Origin: Saccharothrix syringae
GTDB lineage: Bacteria > Actinomycetota > Actinomycetes > Mycobacteriales > Pseudonocardiaceae
Assembly (NCBI RefSeq): GCF_009498035.1
Contig: NZ_CP034550.1
Span: 2,170,001-2,234,000 of the forward strand
Length of the DNA: 64,000 nucleotides
Direction: 5' to 3'
Position 1 is the stretch's first letter; every line of letters begins with the position of its first letter. The position numbers and the translations under genes are program-made. Shown piece by piece: positions 35,051-43,749 of this stretch. The notes beneath the pieces are model-generated. The model worked only from the letters and a program-made list of their open reading frames with translations, had not been told where the DNA came from and did not search any database.

Positions 35051-36112
35051 GTGAAGTACCGCTACCTGGGCGACACCGGCCTGGCAGTGTCCGAACTGTG
35101 CTTCGGCGTCATGACCTTCGGCGGCGGGGCGTCGTTCCTCGGCGCGCCGGACCGCAACTGGGCCGAGTTCGGCACCGTGCCGGACGACACCGCCCACAAC
35201 ATGATCCGCATGGCGCTGGACGCCGGCATCAACTTCTTCGACACCGCCGACGTCTACAAGAACGGTGTGGGCGAGGCGATGCTGGGCACCGCGCTCGGCA
35301 CGGACCGCGACCGCGTCATCATCGGCACCAAGGGCCGGTGGCGGATCACCGACGACCCCAACGACATCGGCGCCACCCGGCACCACCTGTACGCCGCGGT
35401 CGAGAGCAGCCTGCGCCGGCTGCGCACCGACTACATCGACGTCTACCACATCCACGGCCCCGACCCCCGCACCTCGATCGACGAGACGCTGCGCGTGCTC
35501 GACGACCTGGTGCACTCGGGCAAGGTGCGCTACATCGGCGTGTCCAACTTCGCCGCCTGGCAGCTGATGAAGGGGCTGTCGGTGTCGGAGCGCCGCAACC
35601 TCAACCGCTTCGTGTGCTACCAGGGCTACTACAACCTGGGCGCGCGCGAGCTGGAGCGGGAGATCGTGCCGCTGTGCGTGGACCAGAACGTCGGCATCAC
35701 CGCGTGGAGCCCGCTGGGCGGCGGTTTCTTCACCGGCAAGTACAAGCGCGGCGAGGCCATGCCCGAGGGCAGCCGGCTGGCGCAGCGGACGCCGTCGGAG
35801 TCGGCCCCGCTGACCCACCCGGAGCCGCACGACATCATCGACGTGATGGGCAAGATCGCGGCCGAGCGCGGCGTGACCATCGCGCAGGTGGCGCTGAACT
35901 GGGTGCTGCGCAAGCCGGGCATCACCTCGCTGGTCATCGGCGCCACCAAGCCGCACCAGCTGGAGGACAACCTCCAGGCGGTCGAGTGGGAGCTGTCCGC
36001 GGACGAGCTGGCGCAGCTCGACGAGGTCAGCGACGTGCCGCCGCACTACCCCTACTGGCACATCCGCGACGTGGCCGGCGACCGCAGGCTGCCGACCGAC
36101 ATCTACCCGTGA
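35051..36112 (+). CDS. aldo-keto reductase 3
   Basis: 353 residues, GTG 35051 after GAGGAGACGGG. AKR features: FFDTADVYKNGVGEAMLG, IGTKGRWRI, DVYHIHGPDPRT and LVIGATKPHQLEDNLQAVEW, closest to the AKR11/12 type that acts on sugars and ketones. It forms a tandem pair with AKR 2 but the two are clearly different subfamilies, so they are not a recent duplication. A strong terminator follows at once. Confidence 0.9.
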   Translation: MKYRYLGDTGLAVSELCFGVMTFGGGASFLGAPDRNWAEFGTVPDDTAHNMIRMALDAGINFFDTADVYKNGVGEAMLGTALGTDRDRVIIGTKGRWRITDDPNDIGATRHHLYAAVESSLRRLRTDYIDVYHIHGPDPRTSIDETLRVLDDLVHSGKVRYIGVSNFAAWQLMKGLSVSERRNLNRFVCYQGYYNLGARELEREIVPLCVDQNVGITAWSPLGGGFFTGKYKRGEAMPEGSRLAQRTPSESAPLTHPEPHDIIDVMGKIAAERGVTIAQVALNWVLRKPGITSLVIGATKPHQLEDNLQAVEWELSADELAQLDEVSDVPPHYPYWHIRDVAGDRRLPTDIYP

Positions 36113-36116
36113 CCGG

Positions 36117-36150
36117 GTGCGCGGTCCCGCGTCGTCGCGGGACCGCGCAC
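36117..36150. terminator. terminator after AKR 3
   Basis: GTGCGCGGTCCCGCG (36117-36131) and CGCGGGACCGCGCAC (36136-36150): perfect 15-bp stem, TCGT loop, five bases after the stop codon. Confidence 0.85.
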
Positions 36151-36210
36151 CTCGGCGGTTCCAGGGCGCTTCTGACGATCAGGTGGAGGGGGCGCCCATT
36201 ACTCGCGGAC

Positions 36211-36240
36211 GGAGGGCGCCCGGTGGTCCGGGCGCCCTCC
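36211..36240. terminator. terminator between AKR 3 and MarR gene
   Basis: GGAGGGCGCCCGG (36211-36223) and CCGGGCGCCCTCC (36228-36240): perfect 13-bp stem with TGGT loop. The genes converge, so it may serve the marR transcript. Confidence 0.75.
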
Positions 36241-36292
36241 GCTTCGTGCTGTCGGTGAACCGATCCCCCAAGTCAATCGGCCGCCACCGGCG

Positions 36293-36754
36293 TCACCTCG
36301 TCGGCGCCGCCTTCATCTCCACCATGTGCTTGGACAGCACCGCGCCGCAGCGCGCCAGCAGCTGCTGGAGGGTGGTGCGCTCCTGCGCGGTGAACTCGTC
36401 GCCCAGCTTCTGCTCGACCTCGATCGCGGCGACGTCCGCCCGGTTGAGCAGGCTGCGCCCCTTCCGGGTCAGCCGGGCCTCGTGGATGTGGGTGTGGATG
36501 GGGTGGTTCTGGCGGATCACCAGCTCCTTCGACTCCAGGGTGTTCAGCACCGTGGACATCGTCTGCGGTGTCACCAGGCAGCGCCTGGCCAGCGCGGCGC
36601 CCGACAGGCCGGGCTCCTCGGCGAGCACCAGCAGGACGGTGTACTGCGGGACGTTGAGGCCGAGCGGGCGCAGCACCGCGTTCTTCACGGCGATCAGCTC
36701 CTGCTCGACCCGCTTGATGTGGTGACCCAGCCGGTCGTCTATGGGGAGGCTCAT
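36293..36754 (-). CDS. MarR-family regulator of the oxidoreductase cluster
   Basis: 153 residues from ATG 36754. The wHTH region reads LSGAALARRCLVTPQTMSTV with wing residues IHTHIHEARLTRKG. Upstream starts (36775, 36835) exist, but a TATGAT box on this strand (36766-36761) ends six bases before 36754, so a leaderless mRNA starting there is favoured. Being the only regulator in 26.9-36.8 kb, it is the best candidate to bind the TAAG-N4-CTTA sites (inference). Confidence 0.87.
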   Translation of the reverse strand: MSLPIDDRLGHHIKRVEQELIAVKNAVLRPLGLNVPQYTVLLVLAEEPGLSGAALARRCLVTPQTMSTVLNTLESKELVIRQNHPIHTHIHEARLTRKGRSLLNRADVAAIEVEQKLGDEFTAQERTTLQQLLARCGAVLSKHMVEMKAAPTR

Positions 36755-37176
36755 GTATCCATCATATGACGACATGGGCTCAGAGGGCGTGACACCCTTC
36801 GCATACTTATACCTAAATCGCCCTGGTGGCAGCACTGCGGAGGCGGTTGGTCACGCTGCGTTCCCCCGTTTCGTCGAGTGCCAAACAAGATGCCCACTAC
36901 GGACACCGGGTCGGCGGGCACTTCGGCGGGCGTCCCCGGTGATCTGCCGGGATCACCGTCTGCGACCGCGGGACCGAAGCCAGGTTCACGGTCCGTTCAT
37001 GTGACCTGCACCACCAGTGAAGAGGGCTCCTTGACGACAGTGAACTGACGGCAGACAGTTGTCTTAGGGTTATCCGAGCACGATCAGTGCGAAGAAACCT
37101 TCTCGTTCGGGGGGACAGTTCGACCGCCGGGACCGCGGGATGGGCGCCCCGGCATCGGCAGAGAGGAACCGAGAAG

Positions 37177-38295
37177 TTGTCCGAGTCCAGTATCCTCAGC
37201 CCCGGCCGCTTACGCGGCGACGACGGGCGGATCGACACGCGATCGGTCGTGAGCTTCAGCCGTACGGTTGACCGTGAACTGGTGCACCGGGAGGCCCTGG
37301 GGGAGGTCTTCATCACCGACGTGACGCAGTTCGCCGGTGGTGAGTTCCGCGTCGGAGCCCAACTTCCCCGCCTGCACGCCTACTACGGCGACCACCTGCA
37401 CCACCGGCCCCTGGTCGACCCGGTGCTGCTGCTGGAGACCGCGCGCCAGGCCGGTCTGTGCCTGGCCCACAAGTTCTTCGCGGTCCCGCAGGACCACAAG
37501 TTCATCCTCACCCGGCTCGACCTGAGGCTCGGCGACCTGGCGCGGCTGGTCATCGGTCCCCGCCCGGTCGAGCTGGAGCTGCGCGGGACGATCCTGGACC
37601 GCAAGGACCGGGACGGCGCCGTCGTCGGCCTGGACTACCGCTTCCAGATCGTCGCGGAGGGCCACGAGCTGGGCGAGGCCGTCGTCGGCCTGCGCTTCCG
37701 CTCCCCGCAGAGCTACAACGACCTGCGGATGAGGAACCGGCAGAGCCGGGCGCTGCCGTCCTCGGCCAGCTACCGGCCCGCGCTGACCGGGCTGCCCGCC
37801 CAGCCGCGGCGGGTCGGCAGGCGCGACGAGCGCAACGTCGTGATCACCGAGCCGGTGGCGGTCAACGGCACCGTCGTGGCCGACTTCCGGCTCCCGTTCA
37901 ACCACCCGTCGATGTTCGACCACCCGCAGGACCACCTGCCGGGCATGGTGCTCGCCGAGGCCGCGCGGCAGCTCGCCGTCGCCGCGGTCGTGGAGCGCCA
38001 CGGGTACGCGCCGGAGAAGATGGTGCTGCGCGCCGTGTCCACCCGGTTCGTCAAGTTCGGCGAGCTGGAGCCGATCACGCGCCTGGTCGCCGTGACCGGC
38101 GCGCGGGGCGGTGCGGCGGAGCCGGAGGTCGTCTACACGGCGGCCGGCGAGTTCACCCCGCCGGACGACCTGGGCTGGCCGGCGTCCGGCAGCGAGGTCG
38201 TCGTGCTGGTGGACGCGCTCCAGGACGGCGAGTCGATCTGCAGGTTCACCGTCGTGATGAGCACCATCGTCGACGGTGGGGAGCAGGCCCGATGA
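37177..38295 (+). CDS. AfsA-type gamma-butyrolactone/furan signal synthase
   Basis: 372 residues from TTG 37177, which follows GAGAGGAA; a GTG at 37087 would add 30 residues but lacks a ribosome site. Two AfsA hotdog repeats are clear: HHRPLVDPVLLLETARQAGL then FILTRLDLRL, and NHPSMFDHPQDHLPGMVLAE then STRFVKFGELEP. AfsA-family enzymes esterify dihydroxyacetone phosphate with a beta-ketoacyl-ACP, the first step to A-factor-like signals and methylenomycin furans. Its stop overlaps the HAD gene start (ATGA). Confidence 0.88.
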   Translation: MSESSILSPGRLRGDDGRIDTRSVVSFSRTVDRELVHREALGEVFITDVTQFAGGEFRVGAQLPRLHAYYGDHLHHRPLVDPVLLLETARQAGLCLAHKFFAVPQDHKFILTRLDLRLGDLARLVIGPRPVELELRGTILDRKDRDGAVVGLDYRFQIVAEGHELGEAVVGLRFRSPQSYNDLRMRNRQSRALPSSASYRPALTGLPAQPRRVGRRDERNVVITEPVAVNGTVVADFRLPFNHPSMFDHPQDHLPGMVLAEAARQLAVAAVVERHGYAPEKMVLRAVSTRFVKFGELEPITRLVAVTGARGGAAEPEVVYTAAGEFTPPDDLGWPASGSEVVVLVDALQDGESICRFTVVMSTIVDGGEQAR

Positions 38296-38984
38296 TCAGG
38301 GTGGACAGGATCACGCCGGAGTCGCGGGTGCGCGCGGTGTGGACCGACTTCGACGGCGTCGTCACGCCGCCGGTCGACCTCGCCCTGGCCGAGGTCAGCA
38401 GGCGGGTGGGCCGCGGCCTCACCCCGGACCTGCTGCGGTCCGCCATGGAGGCGGTCGGGCGGTCGATGGGCACCGACGCGATGGCCCCGCTGGACACCCC
38501 GCTGCTCACCGAGGAGCAGTGGGCCCGGCAGGTCGAGCAGGTGCTGCTGGAGCGCCACGAGCTGCGCGTGGACCTGTCGGACTTCGGCGGCAAGTGGTTC
38601 GCCGACCGGCCGGCGGACGAGCACTGGGTGGAGTTCCTGATGGCGCTGCGCCGGTCCGGCTTCTTCGTCGGCCTGCTGTCGAACACGCCGCCGGCGTGGG
38701 AGCGGCACTGGCGCCGGCTGGTCGCGGCCGACCTGCTCTTCGACGCGGTCGTCTCGTCCCACCAGGTCCGGTGCCGCAAGCCCGAGGCGGCGATCTTCGA
38801 CCTCGCCGCGGCGCGCGCCGGCCTGGCGCCGGACCAGTGCGTGCTGGTCGACGACCAGGAGGTCCACTGCGAGGGCGCCCGGGCCGCCGGGTGGCACGCG
38901 GTCCACTTCACCGACGTCCCGCGGGCGGCGTCCGCGCTCAACGAGCTGCTGAGCAGGCAGCCGGTTCGGTCGGTGGTCCGGTGA
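38292..38984 (+). CDS. HAD-superfamily hydrolase (probable signal-precursor phosphatase)
   Basis: 230 residues. HAD motifs: I WTDFDGVVTP (nucleophile Asp), II LLSNTPP, III CRKPEAAIF (Lys), IV LVDDQEVHCEGARAAGW. A helical cap lies between I and II. It is coupled on both sides (ATGA with afsA, GTGA with the ketosynthase). In furan and butyrolactone pathways a phosphatase removes the DHAP-derived phosphate (MmfP in the methylenomycin furan pathway), which fits this gene's place; the reaction is inferred. Confidence 0.85.
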   Translation: MIRVDRITPESRVRAVWTDFDGVVTPPVDLALAEVSRRVGRGLTPDLLRSAMEAVGRSMGTDAMAPLDTPLLTEEQWARQVEQVLLERHELRVDLSDFGGKWFADRPADEHWVEFLMALRRSGFFVGLLSNTPPAWERHWRRLVAADLLFDAVVSSHQVRCRKPEAAIFDLAAARAGLAPDQCVLVDDQEVHCEGARAAGWHAVHFTDVPRAASALNELLSRQPVRSVVR

Positions 38985-40030
38985 ACGCGAACCTGGGGGT
39001 CATCGGGACGGGTTCCTACCTGCCCGAGCTGGTCGTGGGCAACGACGAGGTCGGCGCCGCCGCGGGGGTCGGCGGCGAGTGGATCCGGCAGCGCACGGGC
39101 ATCACGGCCCGGCGCCGCGCCGCACCGCACGAGGCCGCCTCGGACCTCGCGGCCAACGCGGCGCTGCGGGCGCTGGAGAGCGCCGGGGTCAAGCCGGCGC
39201 AGCTGCGCTACATCGTGGTGGCGACCTCGACGCCGGACCACCCGCAGCCGGCGACGGCCTGCCTGGTCCAGCACAGGATCGGCGCGGTGCACGCGGCGGC
39301 GTTCGACGTCAACGCGGTGTGCAGCGGGTTCGTCTTCGCCCTGGGGGTCATGCACCGGATGCTGTCGGTCGAACCCGACGGCTACGGCCTGGTCATCGGC
39401 GCGGACGTGTACTCCCGCATCCTCGACGGCGCCGACCGCAAGACCGCGATCCTGTTCGGCGACGGTGCCGGCGCGGTCGTGGTCGGGCCGACCGAGCTGG
39501 ACCAGGGCCTGCTCGGGCTGTCGCTGATCAGCGACGGGTCGGCGCACGAGATCATCCGGGTGCCCGCCGGTGGCAGCCGGCTGCCCGCCTCGCCCGCGAC
39601 GCTGGCGGACGGCGAGCACTTCTTCAAGATGGACGGCCGCGCGGTGCGCGACTTCGTCTCCGACCGGGTGCCCCCGATCCTGCGCCAGCTGCTCCGCGGC
39701 GCCGGTGTCGTGCCCTCGGCCGTGGACCACTTCATCCCGCACCAGGCCAACGGGGTGATGCTCGACGGTTTGGCGCGCGAACTGGGGTTGCGCGCGCAGA
39801 TGCGCCTCACGGTGCACAAGTACGGCAACACGGGCGCGGCGTCGGTCCCGATCACGCTGGACGAGGCCGTGCGCTCGGGCTCGATCCGACGGGGTGACCT
39901 GGTGCTGATGGCCGGGTTCGGCGGCGGCATGGCCGTGGGGGCGGCACTGCTGCGCTGGGCGGGGGTGGGCCAGGGGAACGTCGACGCGGACGTCGTCCCG
40001 GCTCCGCGGTCCCGCGTGCACATCGGCTGA
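38981..40030 (+). CDS. 3-oxoacyl-ACP synthase III (KAS III/FabH-like)
   Basis: 349 residues from GTG 38981. The complete triad is visible: Cys114 in DVNAVCSGF, His254 in IPHQANGVM and Asn283 in KYGNTGAAS. The N-terminus GVIGTGSYLPELVVGNDEV is FabH-like. It condenses an acyl-CoA starter with malonyl-ACP to a beta-ketoacyl-ACP, which is the acyl substrate AfsA enzymes need. Placement as the third coupled gene after afsA suggests a dedicated supply of that substrate rather than a housekeeping role. Confidence 0.9.
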   Translation: MNANLGVIGTGSYLPELVVGNDEVGAAAGVGGEWIRQRTGITARRRAAPHEAASDLAANAALRALESAGVKPAQLRYIVVATSTPDHPQPATACLVQHRIGAVHAAAFDVNAVCSGFVFALGVMHRMLSVEPDGYGLVIGADVYSRILDGADRKTAILFGDGAGAVVVGPTELDQGLLGLSLISDGSAHEIIRVPAGGSRLPASPATLADGEHFFKMDGRAVRDFVSDRVPPILRQLLRGAGVVPSAVDHFIPHQANGVMLDGLARELGLRAQMRLTVHKYGNTGAASVPITLDEAVRSGSIRRGDLVLMAGFGGGMAVGAALLRWAGVGQGNVDADVVPAPRSRVHIG

Positions 40031-40039
40031 TCCGGTGTT

Positions 40040-40086
40040 CCGGCCCCCGCCCGCCGCGGCCTCCCGCCGCGGTGGGCGGGGGCCGG
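40040..40086 (+). terminator. terminator after KAS III gene
   Basis: CCGGCCCCCGCCC (40040-40052) pairs with GGGCGGGGGCCGG (40074-40086); an inner CCGCGG pair extends the stem. Confidence 0.7.
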
Positions 40087-40180
40087 CCGGTGAGCCGCGA
40101 TTACCGGCTCGTGAGCACCGATCCGTGACCATCGATCAGCGAATTCGTGACCACCGAACTCGCGACCGTGAGGAGCACCC

Positions 40181-40399
40181 GTGACGACCGCCGAGGAACG
40201 CCTGCTGGACGACATCGCGCTGGAGCACGTGCTGGACGGGCTCGTCGCCGGACCGGCCGGACCGGTCGGGCCGGCCGGTCCGGTTGACGACGCGCCGTTC
40301 GACCGTGCCGCGGCCGAGCGCACCGCGTCCGACCTGGCCGCGTTCGCCAAGGCGTGGTTCGACGACGGCGAGGACCACATCGTGCGCGGGATCGACTGA
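40181..40399 (+). CDS. small acidic protein (72 aa)
   Basis: 72 residues from GTG 40181, after GAGGAG. It is mostly helical and acidic, with a central GPAGPVGPAGPV stretch and the end FAKAWFDDGEDHIVRGID. No Cys and no signal peptide. Not recognised. The distance from the KAS III gene with a terminator between suggests a separate transcript. Confidence 0.55.
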   Translation: MTTAEERLLDDIALEHVLDGLVAGPAGPVGPAGPVDDAPFDRAAAERTASDLAAFAKAWFDDGEDHIVRGID

Positions 40400-40515
40400 C
40401 CCGCGCCCCGGTTGCGCCGGTCGGCCGTACCGGGGTGCCGCCGACCGGCGCGTCCGGGTGGACCACCGTTCGACCGAACTTCGCCGCAGAATCAGACATA
40501 TGGGTGGAGTTAGTT

Positions 40516-40543
40516 TTGCGATTGGCATCAGACTTCGTATAGT
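40516..40543 (+). promoter_or_regulatory. promoter of CynX-type MFS
   Basis: TTGCGA (40516-40521), 16-base spacer, TATAGT (40538-40543), in an AT-rich island. GACT-N6-AGTC (40531-40544) spans the -10 and could be an operator. Confidence 0.5.
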
Positions 40544-40606
40544 CATCAGTGTCATTGCTACTCGCACCCGTCGCCGGTTCCGGTGGCGATCAGGCGGAGG
40601 ATTCCC

Positions 40607-41854
40607 GTGACCGCTCGTCCTGACGTCCGCGCGACGTCGAACCTGTTGTGGACCGCCGTGGGGTTGGTGCTGCTGGCCATCAACCTGCGGCCCGCCATCG
40701 GCAGCGTGTCCCCACTGCTGTCGGATGTCCAGCGCGACCTGGGCCTTTCCGGTGCCGCGGTCAGCGTGCTGACCACGCTGCCGGTCCTGTGCCTCGGCCT
40801 GTTCGCGACGATCGCGCCCGCGCTGGCGCGTCGGGTCGGCGTCGGCCGGGCCCTCGTGCTCGCCCTGGCGCTGATCGTGATCGGCCTGCTCGTCCGGCTC
40901 GCGCCGGCGGTGTTCCCGCTGTTCCTGGGCACGCTGCTGGCCGGTGTCGGCCTGGCCATCGGCAACGTGCTCGTGCCGGCGGTCATCAAGACCACGTTCC
41001 CGACCAGGATCCGGCTCTACACCGGCATCTCGACCGCCCTGCTCAGCGGTGGCGCGGCGCTCTCGTCCGGCGTCACCGTCCCGCTGCGCGAGGCGTTCGG
41101 CACCAACTGGTCCACCTCGCTGGCGCTGTGGGCCGTGCCCGCGGTGCTCGCCCTGGTGGTGTGGCTGGTCCTGGCCGCCCGCTCGGGCAAGCCGACCGCC
41201 GCGGCGGCGGCCCCGTCGGTGATGGGCGCGCTGCTCCGCGACGCGACCGCCTGGCAGGCCACGGTCTACCTGGCGCTGCGCGCGCTGGCGTTCTTCACCG
41301 CGCTGGGCTGGCTGCCGACCGTGCTGGTGACCTACGGCTACGGCCGCGCCGAGGCCGGCGCGATGCTGTCGCTGGTGATGCTCGTCAGCATCCCGGCGGC
41401 GGTGCTCGCCCCGGTGTTCGCCGGCAAGGTCACGCCCCGGCCGGTGATCGTGCTGATCGTGCTGCTCGGCGCGGTGAGCAACCTCGGGCTCGTCATCGTG
41501 CCGGACGCGGTCACGCTGTGGGCCGTGCTGCTCGGCGTGGCCCTCGGCGGCGGCTTCGCCATGGCCATGACGTTCATCGGCCTGCGCTCGCCGGACCCGG
41601 CCACCGCCGCCCAGCTGTCGGGCATGGTGCAGACGATCGGCTACCTGGTCGGCGCGGTCGGCGGCCCGTTCGCCTTCGGCCTGCTCAACACGGCCACCGG
41701 TGGCTGGACCGTCCCGCTGGTCGTGGCGGCCGTCCTGACCGTGCCGGAGCTGGTCGTCGGCCTGCTGGTCAGCCGTGACCGGCAGGTGCTCCAGCCCGCC
41801 CCGCGCCGCGCGGCGGAGGGCGGGGCGTTGTTGGAGGGCGCGGCGACCCGCTGA
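40607..41854 (+). CDS. MFS transporter, CynX/NimT type
   Basis: 415 residues from GTG 40607 (GGCGGAGG site). About 12 membrane helices. The first helix LLAINLRPAIGSVSPLL with NLRP is the signature of the CynX/NimT (cyanate, nitroimidazole) branch; AMAMTFIGLRSPDPATAAQL is typical of its second half. The substrate is unknown. It ends at a GC hairpin. Confidence 0.88.
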   Translation: MTARPDVRATSNLLWTAVGLVLLAINLRPAIGSVSPLLSDVQRDLGLSGAAVSVLTTLPVLCLGLFATIAPALARRVGVGRALVLALALIVIGLLVRLAPAVFPLFLGTLLAGVGLAIGNVLVPAVIKTTFPTRIRLYTGISTALLSGGAALSSGVTVPLREAFGTNWSTSLALWAVPAVLALVVWLVLAARSGKPTAAAAAPSVMGALLRDATAWQATVYLALRALAFFTALGWLPTVLVTYGYGRAEAGAMLSLVMLVSIPAAVLAPVFAGKVTPRPVIVLIVLLGAVSNLGLVIVPDAVTLWAVLLGVALGGGFAMAMTFIGLRSPDPATAAQLSGMVQTIGYLVGAVGGPFAFGLLNTATGGWTVPLVVAAVLTVPELVVGLLVSRDRQVLQPAPRRAAEGGALLEGAATR

Positions 41855-41876
41855 ACCGCGGGCGCGAAACCCCGTC

Positions 41877-41910
41877 GTCCCCCCGGGAACCGAGCGGTTT
41901 TCGGGGGGAC
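41877..41910 (+). terminator. terminator after CynX-type MFS
   Basis: GTCCCCCCGGGAACC (41877-41891) pairs with GGTTTTCGGGGGGAC (41896-41910): 15 pairs including two G-T wobbles, loop GAGC. Confidence 0.65.
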
Positions 41911-41936
41911 GGCCGTGAGATCAGGAGGAGGAAGGC

Positions 41937-42149
41937 ATGGTGGCGGGGGAGTTGCTCGTCCTCGCGGGCCTGGTGAGCGCGGCGGGGTGCGCGTTGGCCG
42001 CCTTCGCGCTCGACCGGGCGGGCCCGCCCCCGCTGCCGCCCCGGCTCGACCGCCGCGTGCGCGCGTGGGGCCGCCGGGCGCCGTGGTTCGTCGCCGCGGG
42101 CTTGGCCGTCGCCGCCGGCGGCATCCTCCTGCTGTTGCTGCGGCCGTGA
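41937..42149 (+). CDS. small two-helix membrane protein (70 aa)
   Basis: 70 residues after a very strong AGGAGGAGGAAGG site. Two hydrophobic segments (GELLVLAGLVSAAGCALAAF and WFVAAGLAVAAGGILLLLL) flank a Pro/Arg-rich loop. No recognised family. Confidence 0.65.
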   Translation: MVAGELLVLAGLVSAAGCALAAFALDRAGPPPLPPRLDRRVRAWGRRAPWFVAAGLAVAAGGILLLLLRP

Positions 42150-42517
42150 GGTCGTGGCGCGTGAGACGAGCCGCGAGCCGCCCATGATGGCCGGTCGGGT
42201 GGCGGCTCGCGGCCGGCGGCGGGTGGGGCGTGCTCCTTCTCCACGCCCCACCCGCCGCGTCCCGCTGGTCCCACCTCCCTTGGTCGGGCTGCGGGATGGC
42301 GGTCCGCCAGTCCTCGCCGCTCTGGTGGCGGGCGGCGAGTTCCCGGCACTGCTCGTCGGCGGGCACGTCGGCGAAGTCGGGGGACGCGATCACCGCGACC
42401 GAGCGGGCGAAGCACGTGCCGGGGACCGGGTACCGGCCGACGTGCCCTTGAGGTCTTCCGGGGTGCCTCAGGGGAATCCCCGATGTCCGGGGGTGATCGC
42501 GTGGCTATGTTGCGAAC
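42150..42517. other. 368-bp stretch without a supported gene
   Basis: A reverse-strand frame here contains PDFADVPADEQCRELAARHQ, which looks briefly coding, but it runs on into low-complexity Arg/Pro sequence antisense to the small membrane gene and has no ribosome site. A TATGTT box at 42506-42511 precedes the next gene. Confidence 0.4.
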
Positions 42518-42841
42518 ATGCCAGTTGAGCGGAAGACGCCGGAGACCGGAGCCGAGCAGGCCGCGCTGCGGGAAGCCCTCGTGAACGGCGAGCAGTACCG
42601 GGTTTCCCTGGACGTCGTCGTCACGGTGCTGGACCGCGACGCGGTCCGGTCGGCCGCGCAGCGCAGGCTCGACTCCGCGCGGTTCGACAGCGAGGACGCC
42701 CGACGCCGGGTGGCGGACGCCCTGGAGGGCGACTTCTCCGAAGCGCTGCAGTTCATCGTCGACGCGGGCGGTGTCTTCGCCGGGCAGGACGCGCTGCACG
42801 TGCGGTCGGCCGGCGTCCGGGTGCGGCCGCACGACGCTTGA
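42518..42841 (+). CDS. hypothetical protein (107 aa)
   Basis: 107 residues. TATGTT ends six bases before the ATG, so a leaderless mRNA is likely. The sequence is charged and mixed alpha/beta (RVSLDVVVTVLDRDAVRSAA, then ALEGDFSEALQFIVDAGGVF). No family recognised; reading frame statistics are convincing until the end. Confidence 0.6.
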   Translation: MPVERKTPETGAEQAALREALVNGEQYRVSLDVVVTVLDRDAVRSAAQRRLDSARFDSEDARRRVADALEGDFSEALQFIVDAGGVFAGQDALHVRSAGVRVRPHDA

Positions 42842-43172
42842 GCGGGCTCGCATCTTCGCGGCGCTGCGCCTGATCGCCTCGTGGTGCACGCCTTGCAGGC
42901 GTCGATGCCGCGGCGGCGACGTCGGTGTGCCGTTGCGCGTGGCCGAAGGCCGACGACGAACCCGACCCCCGCCGCCGCGGCCCCCCGGCAACCGGTACCG
43001 GCCGCCCGGAGACCGGTTGGCCAGTGCCCGTCCTCGTGTTCTGAATCGATGCGGTCACCCGTTGTTCACCCGAACGGTTTGGCGGTTCGCCCGTGCGGGG
43101 TAGTCATCACCGGGCCTTGAAACCACAGGGCGTTGCGGACCCCGGGGACGGGGAAGAGGCGGCGATGACGGC
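42842..43172. other. 331-bp stretch, nothing recognised
   Basis: Base composition is somewhat less GC-rich towards the right end. No gene, hairpin or clear promoter was seen. Confidence 0.4.
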
Positions 43173-43604
43173 ATGACGCACGTGGACGTGGATGTCGACG
43201 AGGTCCTGTTGCAAGGGGTGCGGGGTTACGCCCGATCGGTGACCGACGCGCTGGGTTTGCGCGGCGAGTGCTCGTACGTGCAGGTCGAAAGACCCGTCAC
43301 GGCGTACCTGGCGGTGGACGGGCGGTTGCCGGGCTTCCCGGACCGCGACACCGCGCTGCTGTGGGACGAGGACCGCGGCTGGTCGGCGGCCGTCGAGACG
43401 CACAGCGGCGAGGACCTGCTGGTGGTGGCCCACCTGGAGGGTGACGTGCTCCCGCCGCCCGCGGTGGTGGCCGAGTGGGCCCGGTCGCTGTTCCGCGGCG
43501 ACCGGCGGGTCCCGCCGGCCCGGCCGGCCGGTGCCGGGGAGCTGGCGCACCGGCTGGGCGCCTACGTGGGCGGGATGTCCGTGCCGGAGCCCAGGAGGGC
43601 CTGA
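43173..43604 (+). CDS. DUF6292-like protein
   Basis: 143 residues. It resembles the actinobacterial DUF6292 pattern: VLLQGVRGYARSVTDALGL, then TAYLAVDGRLPGFPDRDTAL followed by LWDEDRGWSAAVETHSGEDL and a conserved GDVLPPPAVVAEWA. Function unknown; such proteins are common in Pseudonocardiales. Family name from memory. Confidence 0.7.
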   Translation: MTHVDVDVDEVLLQGVRGYARSVTDALGLRGECSYVQVERPVTAYLAVDGRLPGFPDRDTALLWDEDRGWSAAVETHSGEDLLVVAHLEGDVLPPPAVVAEWARSLFRGDRRVPPARPAGAGELAHRLGAYVGGMSVPEPRRA

Positions 43605-43749
43605 ACGGGGTGGTTCGACCGGGTTGCGGCGGACCACGGCCGAGCGCACCCACGCCGAGTGCGGGGGTGCGTCCGGTACGAGCGGCCGCGCCCGGGTGAA
43701 GCGCCCACCGATGCCCGAGCGGCCCTGGTGACACGTCTAGGCTGACCGC

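Noticed and set aside
27930..37079. The 12-mer GGTTATCCGAGC at 27930 and 37068
   Set aside because: The first copy straddles the end of a coding region and is not in a promoter; chance 12-mer matches are expected in 64 kb.
41641..42393. Reverse-strand ORF with a short plausible run (PDFADVPADEQCRELAARHQ)
   Set aside because: No start signal, and most of it is low-complexity antisense to two forward genes; noted only in the intergenic entry.
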